60,000 nt of DNA, taken from assembly GCF_032854445.1 (NCBI RefSeq), contig NW_027017953.1, positions 624,501-684,500 on the forward strand, given 5' to 3'. Below, one piece after another: positions 1 to 44,624 of this stretch. Each line of letters begins with the position of its first letter. Position 1 is the stretch's first letter. Both the position numbers and the translations under genes were made by a program. Under the pieces are notes generated by a model. That model did no database searches. It was given only the letters and a program-made list of their open reading frames with translations, and was not told the origin of the DNA. The stretch comes from Liolophura sinensis (taxonomy: Eukaryota; Mollusca; Polyplacophora; Chitonida; Chitonidae).

Positions 1-127
1 GTTCTCAATAATTGATTGGTGCATAACATGAGAGACCATGTCCCTTAAGACTGGAGAGGAAGCCAGCATAAGCTGGCCTTGAACTCACAGCGATCACATT
101 GGTGAGAGACTCCTGGGTCATTGTCAA
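1..127 (-). mobile_element. Degraded copy of SINE family 2
   Basis: Resembles the element at 52770-52975 over GAGAGGAAGCCAGCATAAG and GAACTCACAGCGA, the latter the box-B-like region on the minus strand. Most of the central part and tail are missing or diverged. Confidence 0.55.
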
Positions 128-242
128 TGCCTAATGTATTTCATGTTCATTCAAATGTATCACAAACTTTGACACTTCCCACCTCTACCGCTACAAAAGG
201 AAAGAATGAATCAGGCCAATGCTGACTCCCAGCATATCTTAC

Positions 243-30840
<30,598 letters not shown>

Positions 30841-31605
30841 GTCTGTCTTCTGCACGCCGGCCGGCGAATGAACTTTGGACTGCATCGATTCGAGGAATGT
30901 ACGAGATACGCTCGTACCTTTTTGATCATATATGTCATTTCATTCATCCAACTCAGGATCCTACTCGGCATGTGCAGGGATAGGTTGGGGATAAGCTCAC
31001 CTTGGCTACACAATGCACATGAGGGCTTTCGTGTCTAAAGCCATCCGTTGCTTTACTAGTGCTTTCCGTAATGTTCTGGATTAAGAAAAAAAAAAAAAAA
31101 ACTGTACGTATACGGTACCTGGTACCTACCATATTTCTTTCCAAGATTTGGGGACACCCGGTCTGCTCGTTTTAGCCAATATAAATATATAGCTGTAGGA
31201 GGAATATTTAGTTTCTTTTCTTTCAAATGGTTAAACCATCTAATGAAAAACACACTCATGCCTTGACTTCTCAAAAAAGCTGGAAAAGAAACATAATATT
31301 CGGCTTTCACCTCTACTAATATCTGTCCCAAAAATTAGGAATTAGGAACACCCAAGCTCTGCATGTGCAGGCCTACCGTGTTGTGCAGAGAAAACATATT
31401 TATATCTCCTTGATTCAAGTTGACTTTGGTGGCACAACATTTCATGATACTGACCCATCAGAGAGTGTATAATCTGGCATTGACCTATAAGGAGTGGGAC
31501 AATATATACCGGTATAAATATGCTATATTAGTATCTGGTCCAAGGTGTAACATGGTGCTGTATATTGGCCTAGCAGTGAATGTCATGTGGAGGACTATAG
31601 TTGAG
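30841..31605. other. HADHA 5' flank
   Basis: Presumably contains the HADHA promoter. No TATA box or other clear core element seen. A 19-nt A-run lies at ~31085. No plus-strand gene start recognised, so divergent transcription is not supported. Confidence 0.5.
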
Positions 31606-31609
31606 ATAG

Positions 31610-32682
31610 CATAGGCCTATCAGTGCATGTCGTGTGGAAGCCTAACTGACATAGCATTGGCCTAGCAGTGCATGTCATGTGGAAGCCTAGCTGACATAGC
31701 ATAGGCCTATCAGTGCATGTCGTGTGGAAGCCTAGCTGACATAGCATTGGCCTAGCAGTGCATGTCATGTGGAAGCCTAGCTGACATAGCATTGGCCTAA
31801 CAGTGCATGTCGTGTGGAAGCCTAGCTGACATAGCATAGGCCTAGTACAGTGCATGTCATGTGGAAGCCTAGCTGACATAGCATAGGCCTAACAGTGCAT
31901 GTCGTGTGGAAGCCTAGCTGACATAGCATTGGCCTAGCAGTGCATGTCATGTGGAAGCCTAGCTGACATAGCATAGGCCTAACAGGGCATGTCGTGTGGA
32001 AGCCTAGTTGACATAGCATAGGCCTAACAGTGCATGTCGTGTGGAAGCCTAGCTGACATAGCATTGGCCTAGAAGTGCATGTCATGTGGAAGCCTAGCTG
32101 ACATAGCATTGGCCTAGCAGTGCATGTCATGTGGAAGCCTAGCTGACATAGCATAGGCCTAACAGTGCATGTCGTGTGGAAGCCTAACTGACATAGCATA
32201 GGCCTAACAGTGCATGTCGTGTGGAGGCCTAGCTGACATAGCATTGGCATGGCAGTGCATGTCATGTGGAGTCCTAGCTGACATAGCATTGGCCTAACGG
32301 TGCATGTCGTGTGGAAGCCTAGCTGACATAGCATAGGCCTAACAGTGCATGTCGTGTGGAAGCCTAGATGACATAGTATTGGCCTAACAGTGCATGTCAT
32401 GTGGAGGCCTAGCTGACATAGCATTGGCCTAACGGTGCATGTCGTGTGGAAGCCTAGCTGACATAGCATTGGCCTAACGGTGCATGTCGTGTGGAAGCCT
32501 AGCTGACATAGCATAGGCCTAACAGTGCATGTCATGTGGAGGCCTAGCTGACATAGCATTGGCCTAGCAGTGCATGTCATGTGGAAGCCTAGCTGACATA
32601 GCATAGGCCTAACAGTGCATGTCGTGTGGAAGCCTAGTTGACATAGCATTAGCCTAGCCGTGCATGTCATGTGGAGGCCTAG
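31610..32682. repeat. 45-bp tandem array, ~24 copies
   Basis: GCCTAGCTGACATAGCATTG then GCCTAACAGTGCATGTCRTG. The ORF of ~287 codons on the minus strand is a 15-residue repeat produced by the period. It passes directly into the next array at 32683. Confidence 0.97.
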
Positions 32683-35115
32683 CACACTATAGATCCATCC
32701 AGTCTGGTATATATAATGATCCCTGTCACACTATAGACTCATCCAATCTGGTATGTATAAGTACCCCTGTCACACTATATAGACCCATCCAGTTTGGTAA
32801 TGTTAAGTATTCATGTCACAGTATAGACCCATCCAGTGTGATATGTATAAGTATCCCTGTCACACTATAGACCCATCCAGTCTGGTATATATAAGGATCC
32901 CTGTCACACTACAGACCCATCCAATCTGGTATGTAAAAGTTTTTTTGACACACTATAGACCCATCCAATGTGGTATGTATAAGTATCCCTGTCACACTAT
33001 AGACACATCCAGTCTGGTATATATAAGGATCCCTGTCACACTATAGACCCATCCAATCTGGTATGTAAAAGTTTTTTTGACACACTATAGACCCATCCAA
33101 TGTGGTATGTATAAGTATCCCTGTCACACTATAGACACATCCAATCTGGTATATATAAGGATCCCTGTCACACTATAGACCCATCCAGTCTGGTATGCAT
33201 AAGTATTCCTCTCACACTATAGACCCATCCAATCTGGTATGTATGAGTATTCCTGTCACAGTATAGACCCATCCAATCAGTCTGGTATGTATAAGTATTC
33301 CTGTCACAGTATAGACCCATCCAATCTGGTATGTAAAAGTTTTTTTGACACACTATAGACACATCCAATGTGGTATGTATAAGTATTCCTCTCACACTAC
33401 AGACCCATCCAATCAATCTGGTATGTATAAGTATTCCTGTCACACTATATAGACGCATCCAGTTTGGTAATGTTAAGTATTCTTGACACACTATAAACCC
33501 ATCCAATCAGGTATGTATAAGTATCCCTGTCACACTACAGACCCATCCAATGTGGTATGTATGAGTATTCCTGTCACACTATAGACCCATCCAATGTGGT
33601 ATGTATGAGTATTCCTGTCACACTATAGACCCATCCAGTCTGGTATATATAAGGATCCCTGTCACACTATATAGACCCATCCAGTTTGGTAATGTTAAGT
33701 ATTCTTGTCACACTATAGACCTATCAAATCAGGTATGTATAAGTATTCCTGTCACACTATAGACCCATCCAGTCTGGTATATATAGGTATCCCTGTCACA
33801 CTATAGACCCATCCAGTCTGGTATATATAAGGATCCCTGTCACACTATAGACCCATCCAATCTGGTATGTAAAAGTTTTTTGACACACTATAGACCCATC
33901 CAATGTGGTATGTATAAGTATTCCTGTCACACTATAAACCCATCCAATCTGGTATGTATGAGTATATATAAGTATCCCTGTCACACTATAGACCCATCCA
34001 ATCTGGTATATATAAGGATCCCTGTCACACTATAGACCCATCCAATCTGGTATGTATAAGTATTCCTGTCACAGTATAGACCCATCCAGTCTGGTATATA
34101 TAAGTATGCCTGTCACACTATAGACCCATCCAATCAGTCTGGTATATATAAGGATCCCTGTCACACTATAGACCCATCCAATCAGGTATGTATAAATATT
34201 CCTGTCACACTATAGACCCATCCTTTCTGGTATATATAAGGATCTCTGTCACACTATAGACCCATCCAATCTGGTGTGTATAAGTATCCCTCTCACACTG
34301 TAGACCCATCCAATCAGTCTGGTATATATAAGGATCCCTGTCACACTATAGACCCATCCAATCAGGTATGTATAAATATTCCTGTCACACTATAGACCCA
34401 TCCAGTCTGGTATGTATAAGGATCCCTGTCACACTAAAGACCCATCCAATCAGTCTGGTATATATAAGAATCCCTGTCCACACTATAGACCCATCCCATG
34501 TGGTATGTATAAGTATTCCTGTCACACTATAGACCCATCCAATGTGGTATGTATAAGTATTCCTGTCACAGTATAGACCCATCCAATCTGATATGTACAA
34601 GTATCCGTGTCACACTATAGACCCATCCAATCTGGTATGTATAAGTATCCCTGTCACACTATAGACCCATCCAGTCTGGTATGTATAAGGATCCCTGTCA
34701 CACTACAGACCCATCCAGTGTGATATGTATAAGTATTCCTGTCACAGTATAGACCCATCCAATCAGTCTGGTATGTATAAGTATTCCTGTCACACTATAG
34801 ACCCATCCAATCTGGTATGTATGAGTATTCCTGTCACACTATAGACTCATCCAATGTGGTATGTATGAGTATTCCTGTCACACTACAGACCCATCCAATG
34901 TGGTATGTATAAGTATTCCTGTCACAGTATAGACCCATCCAATCAGTCTGGTATGTATAAGTATTCCTGTCACACTATAGACCCATCCAATGTGGTATGT
35001 ATGAGTATTCCTGTCACACTACAGACTCATCCAATGTGGTATGTATAAGTATTCCTGTCACAGTATAGACCCATCCTATCTGATATGTACAAGTATCCGT
35101 GTCACAGTACAAACC
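32683..35115. repeat. 44-bp tandem array (44/48-bp variants), ~54 copies
   Basis: CACACTATAGACCCATCCAA then TCTGGTATGTATAAGTATTC. A subset carries an extra CAGT (AATCAGTCTGG). A TATATAAG-containing subtype is frequent. Intergenic. Confidence 0.97.
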
Positions 35116-35369
35116 CATCCAGTCTGCTGGGTAGCAGGATGCATTTCATGCAGACATTGATTGTGCTACCTCACTGGAAGAGCAAAGACACCATTCAGGA
35201 CATCTGCTACAGATATAGTACACTATAAGCAGAGTGAGGAAGTCAGCATAAGTTCAGATAACCTGTCAAAGCCTTGAGAACTGTGTATAGACCAGTAAAT
35301 GATGAATATAGCAAATCAGATGTGGTTATAACCACATGGCCATCACAAGGCTACACTGGCAGAATTTCA
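35116..35369. other. Short spacer between two arrays
   Basis: Unique-looking sequence; nothing recognised. Confidence 0.55.
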
Positions 35370-38300
35370 GGAGAGAGCTGGATTCTAACACTCAACCTGA
35401 GTGGTGAGGGGCTAGGGCAGATCCTGGCAGGGAAAACCACAGCTACCTGACAATTCTCCTGGCGTAAAGCTACAGCCAGATCAGTCAGGACTGAATTCTA
35501 ACACTCAACCTGACTGGTGACGGGCTAGGGCAGATCCTGGCAGGGAAAACCACAACTACCTGACAATTCTCCTGGCATAAAGCTACAGCCGGATCAGTCA
35601 GGACTGAATTCTAACACTCAACCTGACTGGTGACGGGCTAGGGCAGATCCTGGCAGGGAAAACCACAGCTGCCTGACAATTCTCCTGGCATAAAGCTACA
35701 GCCAGATCAGTCAGGACTGAATTCTAACACTCAACCTGACTGGTGACGGGCTAGGGCAGATCCTGGCAGGGAAAACCACAGCTGCCTGACAATTCTCCTG
35801 GCATAAAGCTACAGCCAGATCAGTCAGGACTGAATTCTAACACTCAACCTGACTGGTGACGGGCTAGGGCAGATCCTGGCAGGGAAAACCACAGCTGCCT
35901 GACATTTCTCCTGGCATAAAGCTACAGCCAGATCAGTCAGGACTGAATTCTAACACTCAACCTGACTGGTGACAGGCTAGGGCAGATCCTGGCAGGGAAA
36001 ACCACAGCTACCTGACAATTCTCCTGATGCAAAGCTACAGCCAGATCAGTCAGGACTGAATTCTAACACTCAACCTGACTGGTGACGGGCTAGGGCAGAT
36101 CCTGGCAGGGAAAACCACAGCTGCCTGACATTTCTCCTGGCATAAAGCTACAGCCAGATCAGTCAGGACTGAATTCTAACACTCAACCTGACTGGTGACA
36201 GGCTAGGGCAGATCCTGGCAGGGAAAACCACAGCTACCTGACAATTCTCCTGATGCAAAGCTACAGCCAGATCAGTCAGGACTGAATTCTAACACACAAC
36301 CTGACTGGTGACGGGCTAGGGCAGATCCTGGCAGGAAAAACCACAGCTACCTGACAATTCTCCTGATGCAAAGCTACAGCCGGATCAGTCAGGACTGAAT
36401 TCTAATACTCAACCTGACTGGTGACGGGCTAGGGCAGATCCTGGCAGGGAAAACCACAGCTACCTGACAATTCTCCTGGCGTAAAGCTACAGCCAGATCA
36501 GTCAGGACTGAATTCTAACACTCAACCCGACTGGTGACGGGCTAGGGCAGATCCTGGCAGGGAAAACCACAGCTACCTGACAATTCTCCTGGCATAAAGC
36601 TACAGCCAGATCAGTCAGGACTGAATTCTAACACTCAACCTGACTGGTGACGGGCTAGGGCAGATCCTGGCAGGGAAAACCACAACTACCTGACAATTCT
36701 CCTGGCGTAAAGCTACAGCTAGATCAGTCAGGACTGAATTCTAACACTCAACCTGACTGGTGACGGGCTAGGGCAGATCCTGGCAGGGAAAACCACAGCT
36801 ACCTGACAATTCTCCTGATGCAAAGTTAGAGCCGGATCAGTCAGGACTGAATTCTAATACTCAACCTGACTGGTGACGGGCTAGGGCAGATCCTGGCAGG
36901 GAAATCCACAGCTGCCTGACAATTCTCCTGATGCAAAGCTACAGCCAGATCAGTCAGGACTGAATTCTAATACTCAACCTGACTGGTGTCGGGCTAGGGC
37001 AGATCCTGGCAGGGAAAACCACAGCTACCTGACAATTCTCCTGGCATAAAGCTACAGCCGGATCAGTCAGGACTGAATTCTAACACTCAACCTGACTGGT
37101 GACGGGCTAGGGCAGATCCTGGCAGGGAAAACCACAACTACCTGACAATTCTCCTGGCATAAAGCTACAGCCAGATCAGTCAGGACTGAATTCTAATACT
37201 CAACCTGACTGGTGACGGGCTAGGGCAGATCCTGGCAGGGAAAACCACAGCTACCTGACAATTCTCCTGATGCAAAGCTACAGCCGGATCAGTCAGGACT
37301 GATATCTAACACTCAACCTGACTGGTGAGGGGCTAGGGCAGATCCTGGCAGGGAAAACCACAACTACATGACAATTCTCCTGGCATAAAGCTACAGCCAG
37401 ATCAGTCAGGACTGAATTCTAATACTCAACCTGACTGGTGACGGGCTAGGGCAGATCCTGGCAGGGAAAACCACAGCTACCTGACAATTCTCCTGATGCA
37501 AAGCTACAGCCAGATCAGTCAGGACTGAATTCTAACACACAACCTGACTGGTGACGGGCTAGGGCAGATCCTGGCAGGGAAAACCACAGCTGCCTGACAT
37601 TTCTCCTGGCATAAAGCTACAGCCAGATCAGTCAGGACTGAATTCTAACACTCAACCTGACTGGTGACGGGCTAGGGCAGATCCTGGCAGGGAAAACCAC
37701 AGCTACCTGACAATTATCCTGATGCAAAGCTACAGCCAGATCAGTCAGGACTGAATTCTAATACTCAACCTGACTGGTGACGGGCTAGGGCAGATCCTGG
37801 CAGGGAAAACCACAACTACCTGACAATTCTCCTGGCGTAAAGCTACAGCCAGATCAGTCAGGACTGAATTCTAATACTCAACCTGACTGGTGACGGGCTA
37901 GGGCAGATCCTTGCAGGGAAAACCACAACTACCTGACAATTCTCCTGGCGTAAAGCTACAGCCAGATCAGTCAGGACTGATTTCTTATACTCAACCTGAC
38001 TGGTGAGGGGCTAGGGCAGATCCTGGCAGGGAAAACCACAGCTGCCCAACAATTCTCCTGGCATAAAGCTACAGCCAGATCAGTCAGGACTGAATTCTAA
38101 TACTCAACCTGACTGGTGACAGGCTAGGGCAGATCCTGGCAGGAAAAAACCACAGCTGCCTGACAATTCTCCTGGCGTAAAGCTACGGCCAGATCAGTCA
38201 GGACTGAATTCTAACACTCAACCTGACTGGTGAGGGGCTAGGGCAGATCCTGGCAGGGAAAACCACAGCTACCTGACAATTCTCCTGATGCAAAGCTACA

Positions 38301-41300
38301 GCCAGATCAGTCAGGACTGAATTCTAATACTCAACCTGACTGGTGACGGGCTAGGGCAGATCCTGGCAGGGAAAACCACAACTACCTGACAATTCTCCTG
38401 GCGTAAAGCTACAGCCAGATCAGTCAGGACTGAATTCTAACACTCAACCTGACTGGTGACGGGCTAGGGCAGATCCTGGCAGGGAAAACCACAGCTGCCT
38501 GACAATTCTCCTGATGCAAAGCTACAGCCGGATCAGTCAGAACTGAATTCTAACACTCAACCTGACTGGTGACAGGCTAGGGCAGATCCTGGCAGGGAAA
38601 ACCACAGCTACCTGACAATTCTCCTGATGCAAAGCTACAGCCGGATCAGTCAGGACTGAATTCCAACACTCAACCTGACTGGTGACAGGCTAGGGCAGAT
38701 CCTGGCAGGGAAAACCATAGCTACCTGACAATTCTCCTGATGCAAAGCTACAGCCAGATCAGTCAGGACTGAATTCTAATACTCAACCTGACTGGTGACG
38801 GGCTAGGGCAGATCCTGGCAGGGAAAACCACAGCTACCTGACAATTCTCCTGGCGTAAAGCTACAGCCGGATCAGTCAGGACTGAATTCTAACACTCAAC
38901 CTGACTGGTGAGGGGCTAGGGCAGATCCTGGCAGGGAAAACCACAGCTACCTGACAATTCTCCTGGCGTAAAGCTACAGCCAGATCAGTCAGGACTGAAT
39001 TCCAACACTCAACCTGACTGGTGACGGGCTAGGGCAGATCCTGGCAGGGAAAACCACAGCTACCTGACAATTCTCCTGAGGCAAAGCTACAGCCGGATCA
39101 GTCAGGACTGAATTCTAATACTCAACCTGACTGGTGACAGGCTAGGGCAGATCCTGGCAGGGAAAACCACAGCTACCTGACAATTCTCCTGGCATAAAGC
39201 TACAGCCAGATCAGTCAGGACTGAATTCTAATACTCAACCTGACTGGTGACGGGCTAGGGCAGATCCTGGCAGGGAAAACCACAGCTGCCTGACAATTCT
39301 CCTGGCGTAAAGCTACAGCCAGATCAGTCAGGACTGAATTCTAACACTCAACCTGACTGGTGACGGGCTAGGGTAGATCCTGGCAGAGAAAACCACAGCT
39401 ACCTGACAATTCTCCTGGCATAAAGCTACAGCCAGATCAGTCAGGACTGAATTCTAACACTCAACCTGACTGGTGACGGGCTAGGGCAGATCCTGGCAGG
39501 GAAAACCACAGCTACCTGACAATTCTCCTGGCATAAAGCTACAGCCAGATCAGTCAGGACTGAATTCTAACACTCAACCTGACTGGTGACGGGCTAGGGC
39601 AGATCCTTGCAGGGAAAACCACAGCTACCTGACAATTCTCCTGGCATAAAGCTACAGCCAGATCAGTCAGGACTGAATTCTAACACTCAACCTGACTGGT
39701 GACGGGCTAGGGCAGATCCTGGCAGGGAAAACCACAGCTGAATGACAATTCTCCTGATGCAAAGCTACAGCCGGATCAGTCAGGACTGAATTCTAACACT
39801 CAACCTGACTGGTGACGGGCTAGGGCAGATCCTGGCAGGGAAAACCACAGCTACCTGACAATTCTCCTGATGCAAAGCTACAGCCAGATCAGTCAGGGCT
39901 GAATACTAATACTCAACCTGACTGGTGACGGGCTAGGGCAGATCCTGGCAGGGAAAACCACAGCTACCTGACAATTCTCCTGATGCAAAGCTACAGCCAG
40001 ATCAGTCAGGACTGAATTCTAACACTCAACCTGACTGGTGACGGGCTAGGGTAGATCCTGGCAGAGAAAACCATAGCTACCTGACAATTCTCCTGATGCA
40101 AAGCTACAGCCAGATCAGTCAGGACTGAATTCTAACACTCAACCTGACTGGTGTCGGGCTAGGGCAGATCCTGGCTAGGAAAACCACAGCTACCTGACAA
40201 TTCTCCTGGCATAAAGTTACAGCCGGATCAGTCAGGACTGAATTCTAACACTCAACCTGACTGGTGACGGGCTAGGGCAGATCCTGGCAGGGAAAACCAC
40301 AGCTACCTGACAATTCTCCTGGCATAAAGCTACAGCCAGATCAGTCAGGACTGAATTCTAACACTTAACCTGACTGGTGACAGGCTAGGGCAGATCCTGG
40401 CAGGGAAAACCACAACTACCTGACAATTCTCCTGGCATAAAACTACAGCCGGATCAGTCAGGACTGAATTCTAACACTCAACCTGACTGGTGACGGGCTA
40501 GGGCAGATCCTGGCAGGGAAAACCACAGCCACCTGACAATTCTCCTGATGCAAAGCTACCACCGGATCAGTCAGGACTGAATTCTAACACTCAACCTGAC
40601 TCGTGACGGGCTAGGGCAGATCCTGGCAGGGAAAACCACAACTACATGACAATTCTCCTGACGTAAAGCTACAGCCAGATCAGTCAGGACTGAATTCTAA
40701 CACTCAACCTGACTGGTGACGGGCTAGGGCAGATCCTGGCAGGGAAAACCACAGCTACCTGACAATTCTCCTGATGCAAAGCTACAGCCAGATCAGTCAG
40801 GACTGAATTCTAATACTCAACCTGACTGGTGACGGGCTAGGGCAGATCCTGGCAGGGAAAACCACAGCTACCTGACAATTCTCCTGATGCAAAGCTACAG
40901 CCAGATCAGTCAGGACTGAATTCTAACACTCAACCTGACTGGTGACGGGCTAGGGAAGATCCTGGCAGGGAAAGCCACAGCTACCTGACAATTCTCCTGG
41001 CGTAAAGCTACAGCCAGATCAGTCAGGACTGAATTCTAATACTCAACCTGACTGGTGACGGGCTAGGGCAGATCCTGGCAGGGAAAACCACAGCTACCTG
41101 ACAATTCTCCTGGCATAAAGCTAGAGCCAGATCAGTCAGGACTAAATTCTAACACTCAACCTGACTGGTGACGGGCTAGGGCAGATCCTGGCAGGGAAAA
41201 CCACAGCTACCTGGCAATTCTCCTGGCATAAAGCTAGAGCCAGATCAGTCAGGACTAAATTCTAACACTCAACCTGACTGGTGACGGGCTAGGGCAGATC

Positions 41301-41385
41301 CTGGCAGGGAAAACCACAACTACCTGACAATTCTCCTGATGCAAAGCTACAGCCGTATCAGCCAGAGCTGGATTCTAAAACACAA
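35370..41385. repeat. 113-bp tandem array, ~53 copies (6 kb)
   Basis: Units contain CTGACTGGTGACGGGCTAGG, GCAGATCCTGGCAGGGAAAA, CCACAGCTACCTGACAATTC and AGCTACAGCCAGATCAGTCA. Internal units are highly alike; edge units (GAGCTGGATTCTAA at both ends) are diverged, as expected of homogenisation from within. Largest array in the window, intergenic between HADHA and GET3. Confidence 0.98.
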
Positions 41386-41738
41386 CTTTATTAGCGAAGT
41401 GTTATAGAAGGTCCCGGGGAAGACTTGGGGGGCAGAGGGCAAGTCTAGTAACTGATAACATAGATAATAACTATCTGATATCATGGAACCTGTCACATGG
41501 ATAAGAATTTATCCTGCATCAGACGAAATACTCTGTTTTTCATTGGACAACAACGGTCATGTGGGGTACAGATATATTCGCGAATCCTGCAGACGACATC
41601 AAATGTGTCTGCTAAGAAGGTTATCTCCCTTTGTTGGGGTCCAACGATGGTCACATCGCAGAAGCGATTCACCTATACATCAGTCGTCGGCACTGAATTG
41701 ACGGGTCTTTGCAGGATAAGTTTGTTACATGGTGACTC
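41386..41738. other. Intergenic, nothing recognised
   Basis: A 72-codon plus-strand ORF starts at 41483 but resembles no family I know and lacks supporting context. Confidence 0.5.
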
Positions 41739-41891
41739 AATATATGGTGTCAATAATCCTCATGTTGGTGCCTATATGGTGTCAATAATCCTCATGTTGG
41801 TGTCAATATGGTGTCAATAATCCTCATGTTGGTGTCTATATGGTGTCAATAATCCTCATGTTGAGCGAGGTGTATATGAGGATTATTGACA
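41738..41891. repeat. 30-bp repeat (4 copies) ending in an inverted copy
   Basis: TATGGTGTCAATAATCCTCA units are followed by the reverse complement. TGTCAATAATCCTCAT (41844-41859) pairs perfectly with 41876-41891 across a 16-nt loop. Confidence 0.9.
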
Positions 41892-42109
41892 ACATATATT
41901 TGCATATCCTATCACTGAGTCATCATGTAACTAATAACAATGGCAGAAAATAGTAAGTTCCACACACAGAAAAATTGTGCCTTTCTCTGACAATTATCTT
42001 TAATAATGGGTTATTAAGAGTATATATCTATATGTACAAACATATGTATATATGTGTGGAAAATAAGACCTGAAAGTGAAAGAGATAAGCTAAGTACCTG
42101 TATGTCACT

Positions 42110-43025
42110 GGTGAGTTTGACACGTCACAGGTCAGTGACATATGACACAGGTAAAAGTGCTACACATGTCACAGGTCACTGTGTCACATTTGACACAGGT
42201 CAATGTGACATTCAGTACAGATCCTTGAGACATAACACAGACAACTGTGTGACACATGCATCACAGGTCACTGTGTCACATTTGACACAGGTCAATGTGA
42301 CATGTTCAGTACAGATCCTTGAGACATAACACACACAACTGTGTGACACATGCATCACAGGTCACTGTGTCACATTTGACACAGGTAAATGTGACCTGTT
42401 CAGTACAGATCCTGGAGACATAACACAGACAACTGTGTGACACATGCATCACAGGTCACTGTGTCACATTTGACACAGGTAAATGTGACCTGTTCAGTAC
42501 AGATCCTGGAGACATAACACAGACAACTGTGTGACACATGCATCACAGGTCACTGTGTCACATTTGACACAGGTCAATGTGACATGTTCAGTACAGATCC
42601 TGGAGACATAACACAGACAACTGTGTGACACATGCATCACAGGTCACTGTGTCACATTTGACACAGGTCAATGTGACATGTTCAGTACAGATCCTGGAGA
42701 CATTACACAGACAACTGTATGACACATGCATCACAGGTCACTGTGTCACATTTGACACAGGTAAATGTGACATTCAGTACAGATCCTGGAGACATAACAC
42801 AGCCAATTGTGTGACACATGCATCACAGGTCACTGTGTCACATTTGACACAGGTCAATGTGACATTCAGTACAGATCCTTGAGACATAACACAGACAACT
42901 GTGTGACACATGCATCACAGGTAAGTGTGTCACATTTGACACAGGTCAATGTGACATTCAGTACAGATCCTGGAGACATAACACAGACAACTGTGTGACA
43001 CATGCATCACAGGTCAGTGTGACAT
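42110..43025. repeat. 94-bp tandem array, ~10 copies
   Basis: Units contain GTGTGACACATGCATCACAG, GTCACTGTGTCACATTTGAC and ACAGGTCAATGTGACA. An internal inverted repeat (TGTGTCA / TGACACA) could form a small hairpin in each unit. AGGTCA occurs up to twice per unit. Confidence 0.96.
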
Positions 43026-43984
43026 GTACAAGAGTTATCCGAGATTACTACAAACTTACAAATAATTTGGTGGTATAATAATACACTGAACTCATGCCTT
43101 GAATAGGTGACAAACACTGGAAGGAAGGAGTAAACTGGTCAGGTTTGGAAGTCTGGATAGCCAAGTGTGAAACCCTAAACCAGTCCCTAAAATGTGTCCA
43201 GGGGAGTACTGTCTGGGTGTGTTCCATCTCATGTACATCTCACATAACCATACATCCATGTGTTTCAAAAATGTCAAGGTTGAGTTTTACATTGCATTTC
43301 CTGCATTTTAAGTGTATGTATATACTAGAAACTGAATACATACATGCATGTACAGCAAAAACAACTATAGCTTTGATTAACGTAAGTGTTCCATATGAGC
43401 TTACATGAATGTATCTACAATTTCAACACATGTTTTTGATGCAATTAGTTTGGGTTGAGGGGTGTTCATAGGTTTGAATGCCTTTCCTTAGAAGAGATTC
43501 GAAAGATATACACTGTAACGTGTACAATGTGTACGTGTACACCTTGTACAACATGTACATTGTGTACAACATGTATAATGTATACCACAGTTAAAACTAT
43601 AAACTGAATACATGTGCAGGGCATTAAGACATGAAAAGTTCAACAAACTTCAGCATTTTCAAATTTCAAAATGCAAAGAACTATACATGTTTAACGACAA
43701 TTGTGTTAATTCTGAACGAAATATCAGCCCCACGAAAACCACAGCTCTTGACCAGATCCCTAACAAACATCCTGACTTATGCAGCAGCCAAACCAGCCTT
43801 AGCTGGATTACACTACACAACCTCATCTGTCATAGTCTGATCTGCTGTGGCCAGAATTAGCCATAACACCAACTGGATCCCAATCGCGTTCTGACGTCAT
43901 CCATGCATCAGTTCAGTAATAAGCTGGTCACCTTACACATTTCAGGTTATAAAGACTTAACATTCAGAAACATTCAATCACAGT
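43026..43984. other. Intergenic downstream of GET3
   Basis: Contains a GTAC-rich palindromic stretch at ~43515-43590 and a degraded interspersed-repeat copy at ~43735-43810. No ORF supported. Confidence 0.5.
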
Positions 43985-43990
43985 TTTATT
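43985..43990 (-). promoter_or_regulatory. Candidate GET3 polyadenylation signal
   Basis: AATAAA on the minus strand, the first canonical hexamer I see downstream of the GET3 stop; it would imply a ~0.5-kb 3' UTR. Position only; no transcript evidence. Confidence 0.4.
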
Positions 43991-44501
43991 ACACAGATAA
44001 AGTAAAGGATGATTTTTAATACATCAAAGATTGCAAAACATGTTCATACCATGGTCTTACCACTGGTATAAATGTTAGAATGTGTCCTGACCAACAATAC
44101 ATGCACCATCAACCTTTTCCTTGAGCTTACTTTTTTCAACTAAACCCTAAGCTGTTCGAGCTACTAACAAAAGATAACTGTACAAATATTAGATTAGATA
44201 TCAATATTTCATAATTCCACATATATTTAAATAAATACCCGAAAACAAAACTAAGACTACAGTACAATAAATGCATGAGTTTTCAGAGTTTTTGTATAAC
44301 CTCTCAGTATCTGAATCCTACACAAGTCTTAAACTTTTACAATATGCCGAGGTCAAGTCTGTCATTCAAGAAGGTTAAGCCAAGCATACACAGGTCAGCT
44401 CAAGGTCACCAAAGTCTACTCATGGTCATTGCAGTCTGCTCAAGGTCACTGCAGTCACCTCAAGGTCACTCAGGTTATTCGTATGTCCCAGCCATTTGTG
44501 G

Positions 44502-44624
44502 TCAGTCTGGTGTATAAGCGTCCACTAAGTACTGGGAGAACTGATGTACTCTGTCCACACCTCGCACTTCTTCCTCCTGTAGGGGCAGTTTGGTGATGTG
44601 GAAATCTTCATACAAATCTGCTAT
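44502..44624 (-). CDS. GET3: GET3 exon 8 (C-terminus and stop)
   Basis: 123 nt: [20 protein letters not shown] then [20 protein letters not shown] and [19 protein letters not shown] is conserved. Acceptor GTTGCAG. Confidence 0.96.
   Translation of the reverse strand: MADLYEDFHITKLPLQEEEVRGVDRVHQFSQYLVDAYTPD

Noticed and set aside
30953-31331. Minus-strand ORFs upstream of HADHA exon 1
   Set aside because: No homology recognised; lie in the presumed promoter region.
31822-32685. 287-codon minus-strand ORF
   Set aside because: 15-residue repeat forced by a 45-bp array lacking stops; no non-repeat domain.
41483-41701. 72-codon plus-strand ORF
   Set aside because: No recognised family, no splice or regulatory context.
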